From UBA7398 sp947491605 (GTDB lineage: Bacteria > Actinomycetota > Actinomycetes > Nanopelagicales > Nanopelagicaceae), in the NCBI GenBank assembly GCA_947491605.1, contig CANLJW010000012.1:1-32152 (forward strand): a stretch of DNA of 32,152 bases, given 5' to 3'. Each line of letters begins with the position of its first letter. The first letter of the stretch is position 1. The position numbers were made by a program, and so were the translations under genes. The notes beneath the pieces were generated by a model. The model saw nothing but the letters and a program-made list of their open reading frames with translations. It did not search any database and was not told the DNA's origin. Positions 8,108-16,070 of the stretch are shown piece by piece.

Positions 8108-8180
8108 TGGAGACCAGGGGAATCGAACCCCTAACCCCCGCCTTGCAAAGGCGGTGCTCTACCAATTGAGCTAGGTCCCC
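8108..8180 (-). tRNA. tRNA-Ala (anticodon TGC)
   Basis: A 73-base cloverleaf: acceptor GGGGACC pairs with GGTCTCC, including the G3:U70 wobble that identifies alanine tRNAs. The D arm is GCTCAATTGGTAGAGC, the anticodon stem CCGCC/GGCGG has loop TTTGCAA, and the T arm is AGGGG-TTCGATT-CCCCT. Discriminator A is at 8108; CCA is not encoded. The ppiA start codon begins one base beyond the discriminator. Confidence 0.97.
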
Positions 8181-8221
8181 AAATTGCATTAAGTACATGC
8201 ATTCGGTAATTGCTTTCGGCA

Positions 8222-8250
8222 AAACTATTTCGTAAGAGTTTAAAATGCAA
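8222..8250 (-). promoter_or_regulatory. Putative tRNA-Ala/ppiA promoter
   Basis: On the minus strand TTGCAT (8245-8250) and TAGTTT (8222-8227) are separated by 17 bases. Transcription would start near 8215, about 35 bases before the mature tRNA-Ala 5' end. It lies in the 99-base spacer between the two tRNA genes. Confidence 0.4.
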
Positions 8251-8279
8251 ATCCTAAGAAACCTCGCAGTTAACGAGTG

Positions 8280-8354
8280 TGGGCCTAAGTGGACTCGAAC
8301 CACTGACCTCTTCCTTATCAGGGAAGCGCTCTAACCAGGCTGAGCTATAGGCCC
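8280..8354 (-). tRNA. tRNA-Ile (anticodon GAT)
   Basis: A 75-base cloverleaf with acceptor GGGCCTA/TAGGCCC, D arm GCTCAGCCTGGTTAGAGC, anticodon stem CTTCC/GGAAG around loop CTGATAA, and T arm AGTGG-TTCGAGT-CCACT. Discriminator A is at 8280; CCA is not encoded. The gyrA, tRNA-Ile, tRNA-Ala, ppiA order is the standard actinobacterial one. Confidence 0.97.
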
Positions 8355-8390
8355 TACTTTTCGCCCTGACCTGGATCAGTGCGAGGCGCA

Positions 8391-8419
8391 AGATTACCCG
8401 AACAATTGGTAGCGACCAA
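8391..8419 (-). promoter_or_regulatory. Putative tRNA-Ile promoter
   Basis: On the minus strand TTGGTC (8414-8419) and TAATCT (8391-8396) are separated by exactly 17 bases in the 72-base gyrA/tRNA-Ile spacer. Transcription would begin near 8384, about 30 bases before the mature tRNA. Confidence 0.45.
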
Positions 8420-8426
8420 AAGTGCG

Positions 8427-10895
8427 TTATTCCTCGCTTACTTTGGTTAACGAAACGACAGTTATGCCGTCGTTTAAATTCACCAAACGAACTCCCATTG
8501 TGTCGCGACCAGTTTCTCGTACTTGTGAAACTTCGGTTCGCATAACGCTGCCACTAGATGTGATTGCGAGAATTTCATCAGTTTCATTAACAATTAAAGC
8601 TCCAACCAAAATACCGCGCGAGCCTTCATCTATTTTTGCGGCTTTGACGCCAATTCCGCCACGTCCTTGAGAGCGGTATTCAGCAAGTGGAGTTCGTTTT
8701 CCAAATCCGCCGTCCGTAGCGGTTAATACATATTGCTTTGTATCTTCGGTATTTTTTGGAATCGAAACCATTGTTAATAGTTCATCGTCTTTGCGGAATT
8801 TCATTCCGATTACACCAGTTGCAGAACGCCCCATTGGCCGCAACGAATCATCATCTGCAGTAAAACGAAGTGACATACCTTTTCGTGAGATTAACAAAAT
8901 TTCATCGGAAGATGTAATTGCAGAAGCAGATACAACTTCATCACCTTCACGTAATGAAATTGCAATGAGTCCACCAGTGCGATTTGAGTCGTATTCAACA
9001 AGTGGGCTCTTCTTAACAACACCACCTCTTGTTGCAATAACCAAATGCGGTAGTGATTGATAATCTCTAATTCCAATTACAGATGCGATGGTCTCGCCTG
9101 GTTTGAACGCTAATAAATTCGCGACATGTTGGCCGCGAGCATCTCTACCGGCGTCTGGTAACTCATGAACTTTTGCACGATAAACCCGACCTTGGTTTGT
9201 TAAGAAGAGCAACCAATCATGGGTTGACGCAGTGAAAAAATGTTCAACAATGTCATCTTGTTTTAAAGCCGCGCCACGAACACCTTTACCGCCACGTTTT
9301 TGGGCTCGGTATGCATCAGCTTTAGTTCGTTTTGAATAACCGCCGCGCGTAATAGTCACCACTACGTCTTGGTCTGGGATCAAATCTTCGACTGATAAAT
9401 CAGTACCACCCGCGATAATTTGGGTGCGTCGGTCGTCTCCATATTTCTCGGCAAGTTCAAGTAATTCGTTTTTAATAATCGAACGTTGTTTGGCCGGGCT
9501 AGCCAAAATTTCATTTAACTCCAAGATGTCGGTCATTAAACCGTCATATTCGTCAATAATTTTTTGGCGTTCCAAAGCCGCGAGGCGGCGAAGTTGCATA
9601 TCCAAAATGGCGTTTGCTTGGATCTCATCAACTTCAAGAAGTTTCATTAAACCTTCGCGAGCAGCATCAGAGTTAGCGCTGGCGCGGATTAGCGCGATTA
9701 CAGCATCCAGTGCATCTAAAGCTTTTAGATAACCACTTAAAATATGGGCGCGTTTTTCTTTTTCACTTAATCGGTATTTAGTTCTGCGGACAATAACTTC
9801 GATTTGGTGATCGATGTAATACCGAACAAATTCATTTAATTTAAGAGTTCGCGGTACGCCATCTACCAGCGCCAACATGTTTGCGCCGAATGAGTCTTGT
9901 AGTTGGGTTTGTTTATAAAGATTATTGATTACAACTTTTGCAACCGCATCATTGCGTAGCACAACCACTAAGCGTTGGCCAAGGCGCTCATTACCTTCAT
10001 CGCGGACATCTGCAATTCCTTTTATTTTCCCGTCTTTAACTAACTCCGCAATTTTTAACGCTAAATTATCTGGGTTTACTTGATATGGAAGTTCGGTTAC
10101 AACTAAACAAGTTCGTTTATTAATCTCTTCAACTTCAATAACTGCGCGCATAATTATGGAACCGCGACCAGTTCGGTAAGCATCTTCAATGCCTTTGCGG
10201 CCAACTATGAAACCTTTAGTTGGAAAATCTGGGCCTTTAACAATTCCTAGCATTGCGGTTAAAGAATCTTCTGGTGTGGCATCTGGATTATCTAAAGCCC
10301 ATTGCACAGCGCCGCAAATTTCGCGCAGATTATGTGGCGGAATATTGGTAGCCATACCAACTGCGATTCCAGCAGAACCATTAACAAGTAAATTAGGAAA
10401 CCGGCTCGGAAGCACAACTGGTTCTTGTGATCTGCCGTCGTAATTAGAAACAAAATCAACCGTGTCTTCATCAATATCCCGCATGATTTCCATGGCGAGT
10501 GGATCAAGTCGAGCTTCGGTGTAACGCATCGCCGCGGCTGGATCATTTCCAGGTGATCCGAAGTTTCCATTTCCATCAACAAGTGGGTAGCGCAGCGACC
10601 AATGTTGAGCTAACCGAACTAAAGTGTCATAAATCGCGCCGTCGCCATGTGGATGGTAATTACCCATGACGTCACCAACGATGCGTGAAGATTTGTAATA
10701 ACCCTTATCTGGGCGATAACCGGCGTCATACATTGCGTAAAGCACTCGGCGATGAACTGGTTTTAAGCCATCTCGAATATCTGGGAGCGCGCGACCAACG
10801 ATAACGCTCATCGCATAATCGAGATAGGAACGTGCCATCTCGACCTGTAGATCAACTACTTCTACGCGATCAGTAACCGGTGCTTGCTCTTCCAA
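8427..10895 (-). CDS. gyrA: DNA gyrase subunit A
   Basis: Breakage-reunion subunit of gyrase, which introduces negative supercoils ahead of forks. The 822 residues are full length. The winged-helix region contains HPHGDGAIYD (81-90), and the catalytic Tyr125 is in AAMRYTEARL. The coiled-coil and C-gate follow to about 490. The C-terminal pinwheel contains the GyrA box QKRGGKG at 532-538, the mark of a true gyrase rather than topoisomerase IV. The position equivalent to E. coli Ser83 is Gly86, while the Asp87 equivalent (Asp90) is kept. Start is TTG 10895 with a strong AGGAG eight bases upstream. It lies 23 bases after gyrB in one operon. Confidence 0.98.
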   Translation of the reverse strand: MEEQAPVTDRVEVVDLQVEMARSYLDYAMSVIVGRALPDIRDGLKPVHRRVLYAMYDAGYRPDKGYYKSSRIVGDVMGNYHPHGDGAIYDTLVRLAQHWSLRYPLVDGNGNFGSPGNDPAAAMRYTEARLDPLAMEIMRDIDEDTVDFVSNYDGRSQEPVVLPSRFPNLLVNGSAGIAVGMATNIPPHNLREICGAVQWALDNPDATPEDSLTAMLGIVKGPDFPTKGFIVGRKGIEDAYRTGRGSIIMRAVIEVEEINKRTCLVVTELPYQVNPDNLALKIAELVKDGKIKGIADVRDEGNERLGQRLVVVLRNDAVAKVVINNLYKQTQLQDSFGANMLALVDGVPRTLKLNEFVRYYIDHQIEVIVRRTKYRLSEKEKRAHILSGYLKALDALDAVIALIRASANSDAAREGLMKLLEVDEIQANAILDMQLRRLAALERQKIIDEYDGLMTDILELNEILASPAKQRSIIKNELLELAEKYGDDRRTQIIAGGTDLSVEDLIPDQDVVVTITRGGYSKRTKADAYRAQKRGGKGVRGAALKQDDIVEHFFTASTHDWLLFLTNQGRVYRAKVHELPDAGRDARGQHVANLLAFKPGETIASVIGIRDYQSLPHLVIATRGGVVKKSPLVEYDSNRTGGLIAISLREGDEVVSASAITSSDEILLISRKGMSLRFTADDDSLRPMGRSATGVIGMKFRKDDELLTMVSIPKNTEDTKQYVLTATDGGFGKRTPLAEYRSQGRGGIGVKAAKIDEGSRGILVGALIVNETDEILAITSSGSVMRTEVSQVRETGRDTMGVRLVNLNDGITVVSLTKVSEE

Positions 10896-10918
10896 TTTAT
10901 TCTCCTGGTTTCGTTTAT

Positions 10919-12961
10919 TTAAATATCTAAAAAGCGAACATCTTTAGCGTTGCGTTGAATAAAATTACGGCGTTGTTCAACATCTTCGCCCATTAATACC
11001 GAGAAAAGATCGTCAGCTGCGGCTGCATCTTGCAAAGTAACTTGCATTAACACTCGGTGTGCTGGATCCATTGTGGTATCCCAAAGTTCTTTTGCCGGCA
11101 TTTCACCTAAACCTTTAAAGCGTTGGATACCGTCTTCTTTGGGTAATCGCTTGCCGGCGTCAATCCCAATTTTAATTAACCCATCACGTTCTCTGTCAGA
11201 AAATGCATATTGGACCGGCTCTTTCCCGCCCCATTTGATTTTATAAAGCGGTGGTTGTGCTAAATAAACAAAGCCTTGTTCGATTAATGGCCGCATAAAT
11301 CTAAATAATAAAGTTAGTAGAAGAGTGCGAATGTGTTGACCGTCGACATCAGCGTCCGCCATTAATATAATTTTATGGTAGCGAAGTTTGGCAACATCGA
11401 AATCCTCGTGAATTCCAGTTCCAAGTGCTGTAATTAAAGCTTGTACTTCGTTGTTTTGTAACACTCGATCAATCCGTGCTTTTTCAACGTTTAAAATTTT
11501 TCCGCGAATTGGAAGTACTGCTTGGTTTCTTGAATCTCGCCCGCCTTTAGTTGAACCACCAGCTGAATCTCCTTCGACAATATAAAGTTCGCATTTTTCT
11601 GGTTCGGTCCATTGACAATCAGCTAATTTTCCGGGCATGCCACGGCCTTCTAATAAACCTTTACGGCTTCTTGATAAGTCTCGAGCTTTTCGCGCAGCAA
11701 CGCGAGCTGCGGCAGCATCAATACATTTACGAACAATTTCTTTTCCTTCTGTTGGGTTTCGTTCAAACCATGAACCTAGGTTGTCATTTACTGATTTTTG
11801 GACGAAAGATTTGACTTCAGTGTTTCCTAATTTAGTTTTTGTTTGGCCTTCGAATTGTGGTTCGGCCATCTTTATTGAAACAATCGCAGTTAAACCTTCA
11901 CGAACATCATCTCCGGTAAGGCGATCTTCTTTCTTTTTAATATAACCCCAATCTTCACCAAATTTGTTTATTAGTGAGGTTAGTGAGGTTCGGAAACCTT
12001 CTTCATGGGTTCCTCCCTCTTGGGTGTTGATTGTGTTTGCGAATGTGTAGACCGACTCAGTAAATCCAGTATTCCATTGCATTGCTATTTCGAGCGACAT
12101 TTTCTGTTTGGTATCTTCGCCGCCAAAAGAAATAATAGATTTATGGCTGGCGCCTTTAGTTAGGTTTAAGTGTTTTACGAAATCAGAAATACCGCCCGGA
12201 TAGTTAAATTTAATAAATAACGGTTCGCCGGTGTCATCAACATGTCCAGGCCGTTCATCTTTAAGTGAGAGCGCTAAACCTTTATTTAAAAATGACATCT
12301 CACGAAACCGTGCCGATAAAGTCTCAAAAGAAAAATCAGTAGTTTCAAATATTTCTTCGGATGGCCAGAACGTGACTTGAGTCCCTGTGTTATCAGTGGC
12401 GTCACCTTTTTTAAGTGGGGTTTGTGGCACACCTAATTTGTAACTTTGGTTCCAGACAAATCCATCTCGTTGCACAATGACTTCTAAATCTTGACTGAGC
12501 GCGTTTACAACAGAGATGCCGACGCCGTGCAAGCCGCCAGAAACTGAGTAACCACCGTCGCCAAATTTTCCGCCGGCGTGTAAAACTGTTAACACAACTT
12601 CTAAAGCTGGTTTTTTTTCAATTGGGTGCATGTCGACTGGGATGCCGCGCCCATTATCAATTACTTGCACGCCACCGTTTGCTAAAAGTGTTACTGAGAT
12701 TTCGTCGCAATAACCAGCGAGCGCTTCATCGACTGAGTTATCAACGATTTCATAAACTAAATGGTGTAGCCCGCGCTCTCCAGTAGAGCCGATGTACATA
12801 CTTGGCCGCTTGCGAACCGCTTCAAGCCCCTCAAGAACCGTGATCGCGCTGGCGTCATACGCTTTTGCGTTCTCTTTCTTTGGGGCTTGGGTTGGCACTA
12901 AAAGACCTTTCTTAGCTGTTCGTGGCGCAGGTGGTTTAGGGTTCAAACCTGTTGTAGCCAA
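10919..12961 (-). CDS. gyrB: DNA gyrase subunit B
   Basis: ATPase subunit of gyrase. The GHKL ATPase fold shows EIVDNSVDEALAG (71-83), IDNGRGIPVD (101-110) and GGLHGVG (142-148). The TOPRIM domain has EGDSAGGSTKGGRDSR (around 460-475), PIRGKILNVEKA and the metal-binding DADVDGQHI. The C-terminus ends with the usual RRNFIQRNAKDVRFLDI. The length of 680 is normal for actinobacteria, including a roughly 35-residue basic lead before YDASAITVLEGLEAVR. The TTG at 12961 has a GAGG placed very close to it. A GTG at 12898, preceded by AAAGG at good spacing, is a plausible alternative start. Upstream is a 131-base leader after dciA, in which I see only a TAGGAT hexamer and a short GGGT/ACCC hairpin. 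Confidence 0.97.
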   Translation of the reverse strand: MATTGLNPKPPAPRTAKKGLLVPTQAPKKENAKAYDASAITVLEGLEAVRKRPSMYIGSTGERGLHHLVYEIVDNSVDEALAGYCDEISVTLLANGGVQVIDNGRGIPVDMHPIEKKPALEVVLTVLHAGGKFGDGGYSVSGGLHGVGISVVNALSQDLEVIVQRDGFVWNQSYKLGVPQTPLKKGDATDNTGTQVTFWPSEEIFETTDFSFETLSARFREMSFLNKGLALSLKDERPGHVDDTGEPLFIKFNYPGGISDFVKHLNLTKGASHKSIISFGGEDTKQKMSLEIAMQWNTGFTESVYTFANTINTQEGGTHEEGFRTSLTSLINKFGEDWGYIKKKEDRLTGDDVREGLTAIVSIKMAEPQFEGQTKTKLGNTEVKSFVQKSVNDNLGSWFERNPTEGKEIVRKCIDAAAARVAARKARDLSRSRKGLLEGRGMPGKLADCQWTEPEKCELYIVEGDSAGGSTKGGRDSRNQAVLPIRGKILNVEKARIDRVLQNNEVQALITALGTGIHEDFDVAKLRYHKIILMADADVDGQHIRTLLLTLLFRFMRPLIEQGFVYLAQPPLYKIKWGGKEPVQYAFSDRERDGLIKIGIDAGKRLPKEDGIQRFKGLGEMPAKELWDTTMDPAHRVLMQVTLQDAAAADDLFSVLMGEDVEQRRNFIQRNAKDVRFLDI

Positions 12962-13092
12962 ACCTCGTCAGTTTTAGCCGGGGTTCGACCCGTAATCCTA
13001 GTGGGTTTTTGAATCTGTGATAGCCCAAAAAAGCCTTCTGTGGTGGATTAGGGCGATTAATGCGCGAAAGGTGAGGTTCCCCTAATGGGTGG

Positions 13093-13560
13093 TTAGCCGT
13101 AAGTGTCTCTTGGCCCTTTTGCGCCACGGATAGTTCGAAGGCCGCGTTTCCAAGATGGGGCGTGTGGTCCGATTACAACTAATTCTTCAACTAGGGCACC
13201 TGGTGCGCTTTGCCGGAGTGTTTTTAAAAGATCGCTTGAAATTAATCGAAGTTGGGTTGCCCAAGCAGTCGATGAAGTTTGAATAGTTAATTTTCCCTCT
13301 AGCAAAGTTATTGGGGTTGCATGTTGTGCAATATCTTCACCTACCACTTTCTCCCAATCAGTAAATAAATTTCCTTCTGCAATTCCTTGGCGCCAATCTC
13401 GGTTTGTAATGATTTCATTAAAAACAGAACTTAGTGATTGGGGGTCGGAAATATTTATTCGTTCTTCTGATTCAATAATTCTTTTAGGTTTTCTTATCTG
13501 AGTTTTATAAGATCTAAATAGTTCGCGGGCGATGTCTCGTTTTGGTTTAGGATCGCTCAT
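13093..13560 (-). CDS. dciA: DciA-like replication protein (DUF721)
   Basis: Small protein encoded between recF and gyrB throughout actinobacteria. The DUF721 family includes DciA, which loads or assists the replicative helicase DnaB in bacteria that lack DnaC/DnaI. Of its 155 residues, a charged, probably disordered N-terminus (1-45) precedes the conserved domain (about 46-135) with WRQGIAEGNLFTDWEKVVG and KLTIQTSSTAWATQLRLIS, the KH-like core. The start ATG overlaps the recF stop as ATGA, so translation is coupled. The assignment rests on sequence motif and location, not on a visible catalytic residue. Confidence 0.88.
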   Translation of the reverse strand: MSDPKPKRDIARELFRSYKTQIRKPKRIIESEERINISDPQSLSSVFNEIITNRDWRQGIAEGNLFTDWEKVVGEDIAQHATPITLLEGKLTIQTSSTAWATQLRLISSDLLKTLRQSAPGALVEELVVIGPHAPSWKRGLRTIRGAKGPRDTYG

Positions 13561-14645
13561 AATTTTTTTACCGTTCCGGATTTAACCAAATACCTAACCC
13601 CGTTCAAATTTTTAGGGAGATCATTTTCGACGGCTACTGTAATAAATGTTTGTTCGGCTTCTTCCGCCAACTGTACTAGTTTTTCTCGCCGGGCTTCATC
13701 TAATTCAGAAAACACATCATCTAAAATTAAAATTGGACGATTACCTTCTTCTTTTAATAATTGAAATGAAGCTAACCGAAGTGCTAACGCAATAGACCAA
13801 GATTCACCGTGGCTGGCATAACCTTTTACTTGATGGTCTCCTAGTGACAGTAAAACATCATCACGGTGCGGTCCTACTAATGTGATACCACGCTCTCGTT
13901 CTTGGTCTCTAACTTCTAAAAGTTTAGTTTTTAATAACTTTTGATTTAATTCACGATTTTTTGAAAGGTCTTCGATATTAGATTTATAATTAATTCCCGC
14001 TGGTTTTTTCTCAGCTAAATTTTTATATGCGTTAATAAAATAAGGTTGTAGCGCCTCAATTAACTCAATTCGGCTAGCCACAAGTTCCGAGCCAAATTTA
14101 ATGAGGTGTTCATCCCATGGTTCTAGTGTTTGAATGGATGCTCGGCTTTTGAGCAAAGCATTTCGTTGTTTTAAAGCTCGTTCATAATCAGTAATAACCC
14201 CAGAGATGCGCGGGTTTCTTTGGATTAGTAGTTGGTCTACAAATGCTCGACGTTCACTTGGGTCGCCTCGAACTAAATCTAAATCTTCTGGAGAGAAAGC
14301 TATTGCTTGAGTGATCCCAAGTATTTCTTTCTGACTTCGGACTGGGTTTTGATTAACTTTCGCGCGGTTTGCTTTATTTGAATTTATTTCTAGCTCAATT
14401 AATTGGGTTCGGTCATCTTGTAAAACTTTTGCACGGATATACGCTTGTTCCGCGCCTAGTTTTATTAGTGGTACATCTTGTGAAACACGATGGGAAGAAA
14501 GTAAAGATAAATACATGATAGCTTCAATAATATTAGTTTTGCCTTCGCCGTTCTCACCAATAAAAATACTTTGCTTGGTTTTTAATGGTAATTCTAAAAC
14601 TTTATAAGATCTAAAATCTTGTAAAGATAGGTGTGTTATGTGCAC
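13557..14645 (-). CDS. recF: DNA replication and repair protein RecF
   Basis: SMC/ABC-like ATPase that, with RecO and RecR in relatives, loads RecA at single-strand gaps. The Walker A motif GENGEGKTN is at 30-38. The ABC signature region is around SHGESWSIALALRLA (about 278-292), followed by Walker B and D-loop ILILDDVFSELDEARRE (about 312-328). The 362 residues are full length. The GTG start lies 21 bases after the dnaN stop and has no obvious Shine-Dalgarno. It belongs to the dnaN-recF-dciA run. Its codons are noticeably AT-rich compared with gyrB. Confidence 0.96.
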   Translation of the reverse strand: MHITHLSLQDFRSYKVLELPLKTKQSIFIGENGEGKTNIIEAIMYLSLLSSHRVSQDVPLIKLGAEQAYIRAKVLQDDRTQLIELEINSNKANRAKVNQNPVRSQKEILGITQAIAFSPEDLDLVRGDPSERRAFVDQLLIQRNPRISGVITDYERALKQRNALLKSRASIQTLEPWDEHLIKFGSELVASRIELIEALQPYFINAYKNLAEKKPAGINYKSNIEDLSKNRELNQKLLKTKLLEVRDQERERGITLVGPHRDDVLLSLGDHQVKGYASHGESWSIALALRLASFQLLKEEGNRPILILDDVFSELDEARREKLVQLAEEAEQTFITVAVENDLPKNLNGVRYLVKSGTVKKL

Positions 14646-14666
14646 GGCAAATTAATTTAGTGAAAG

Positions 14667-15794
14667 TTATGACGCGTAACGCATAGGCATTAACAAATAC
14701 CGATAATTGTCGGTTGTTGGGCCATCTTTCTCGTGTTTGCCAGACAACACTGCCGGTTTGTTTGAACCAGTGAATGCGATATGAACAAATGGAGTTCCGA
14801 CTGCATGTAGCCCATCCATTAAAAAGGTTGGGTTGAAAGCAATATCAATAGCTTCACCATTGTAAATAATGGTTAATTCTTCAGTTGCTTGTGCTTCTTC
14901 ACCAGCGCCTGCTTCTAGTTGTAGTTTGGAATCAGCAAACCGCAACCGAAGTGGCACAGTTTTGTCGGTTACTAACGCAACCCGTCGTACTGAATCTAAG
15001 AACGGAGCAACTTCTATGGTTGCTTGCGCGATACTTTCGCTTGGAAGTAGGTGTCGGTAAGGCGGGAAGGTTCCATCCAACATTCTTGATGTCATAGTTT
15101 TTGCTTCACTAGCAAAACCAACAAGTCTTTCGGTTGCGGTAATCGGTGCAACTGCTAATGAAACTTGAGTTACACCCACAAGAGATTTCGCAGCGTCGGC
15201 AAGTGTCCTGGCGCGCAACAACGCGGAGGTTGCAATATCAGGGTTGTTTGGTTGCCATTGAATTTCACGCACAGCTAATCGATATCGATCGGTTGCAGCT
15301 AGTGTGATGGTTTCTTTATTTATATCAACATGAATTCCAGTAAGAGTTGGGAGTGAATCATCTTTACCGGCGGCGATAGCAACTTGGTTAATCGCAGTTG
15401 CGAAAACATCACTTGCAATAAATCCAGAATTTTCTGGCATGGTTGGTAGGTTTGGATATTCATTTATTGGCAGTGTTGGAAGTGTAAATTTTGCAGTGCC
15501 GGCTGTTAGTAATACTCGGTTGTTATCTAATATAAACGAGACTGGTTTGTTTGGTAGAGATCTAGCTATCTCAGCCAACAACCGTCCTGGAACTAAAACT
15601 TTTCCTTTTTCCTTTATGTCTGCATTAAATGATGATTTTGCGGCAGTCTCTAAATCGGATGCCGAAAGAGTTACTTCATTACTTACATCAATCACAATTC
15701 CTAAAAGCGCTGTCATGATTGGGCGGGAAGAAAGACTCCTTGATACCCAATTAACACTTTCAACTAACACATTGCTCTCGACTGTGAATTTCAT
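14667..15794 (-). CDS. dnaN: DNA polymerase III beta sliding clamp
   Basis: Homodimeric ring that tethers polymerase to DNA. At 375 residues it is the normal three-domain length. Supporting landmarks are the N-terminal KFTVESNVLVESVNWVSRSL, the central TLTGIHVDI and ATDRYRLAVRE (domain 2), the MLDGTFPPYRHLLP segment and the C-terminal YRYLLMPMR that closes the peptide-binding pocket in this family. The gene follows dnaA across a 276-base spacer carrying DnaA boxes. The ATG is preceded by TAGGTT at leaderless spacing, with an optional TTGTGC 19 bases further upstream. Confidence 0.98.
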   Translation of the reverse strand: MKFTVESNVLVESVNWVSRSLSSRPIMTALLGIVIDVSNEVTLSASDLETAAKSSFNADIKEKGKVLVPGRLLAEIARSLPNKPVSFILDNNRVLLTAGTAKFTLPTLPINEYPNLPTMPENSGFIASDVFATAINQVAIAAGKDDSLPTLTGIHVDINKETITLAATDRYRLAVREIQWQPNNPDIATSALLRARTLADAAKSLVGVTQVSLAVAPITATERLVGFASEAKTMTSRMLDGTFPPYRHLLPSESIAQATIEVAPFLDSVRRVALVTDKTVPLRLRFADSKLQLEAGAGEEAQATEELTIIYNGEAIDIAFNPTFLMDGLHAVGTPFVHIAFTGSNKPAVLSGKHEKDGPTTDNYRYLLMPMRYAS

Positions 15795-15800
15795 AATGTA

Positions 15801-15806
15801 AACCTA
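15801..15806 (-). promoter_or_regulatory. Putative -10 element for leaderless dnaN
   Basis: TAGGTT on the minus strand is followed by TACATT and the dnaN ATG, again TANNNT-N6-ATG. A TTGTGC (15826-15831) lies 19 bases upstream as a weak -35. This gives dnaN a promoter separate from dnaA. Confidence 0.5.
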
Positions 15807-15878
15807 ATGTGCGATGGTGGTTCGCGCACAACCCTTTCTCTATATATAAAGATATTCGTAGTAACCAGAGCAAATATC

Positions 15879-16042
15879 TGTGGGTAACCCCAATAACCGC
15901 AGGTCAACCAAGATATCTTCACTACTTTAACTTGTGGGCAGTAGGTGGATAAGAAGTGGATAACTATCCCGAAGCTCCATCTTCGAAAAGAACCCACCTA
16001 CTTCACCCACCTAATAACTAAGGTTATCCACAGTTATCCACA
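15879..16042. other. oriC: oriC, dnaA-dnaN half: DnaA boxes and AT-rich stretch
   Basis: Two perfect TTATCCACA boxes lie head to tail at 16024-16032 and 16034-16042, one base apart. Three one-mismatch boxes lie on the minus sense: TGTGGGTAA (15879-15887), GGTGGATAA (15944-15952) and AGTGGATAA (15955-15963). An AT-rich run including TATATATAAAGATATT (15841-15856), near the dnaN end, is a candidate unwinding element. In actinobacteria the functional origin is usually this dnaA-dnaN spacer. The 15795-16070 interval holds no gene. Confidence 0.75.
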
Positions 16043-16043
16043 A

Positions 16044-16066
16044 GTTACCCCCAGGTTGGGGGTTAC
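16044..16066. terminator. Stem-loop just downstream of dnaA
   Basis: GTTACCCCC and GGGGGTTAC flank the loop AGGTT and pair at 8 of 9 positions. The hairpin begins 4 bases past the dnaA stop on the minus strand and abuts the perfect DnaA box at 16034-16042. There is no U-run, so it would be an actinobacterial tail-less terminator or an origin structural element; the sequence does not decide. Confidence 0.45.
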
Positions 16067-16070
16067 AGGG

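Noticed and set aside
8104..8109. CACGTG at the ppiA start as a third parS site
   Set aside because: The flanks (AGT...GAG) do not match GTTT/AAAC; only the central hexamer is shared.
8103..8303. Small open reading frame across the tRNA region
   Set aside because: It reads through tRNA-Ala and into tRNA-Ile; both RNAs fold well and the peptide has no family features.
12962..13092. gyrB leader as a riboswitch or supercoiling-sensitive promoter
   Set aside because: Only a TAGGAT hexamer and a 4-base hairpin are visible; no 17-base-spaced -35 and no recognisable aptamer.
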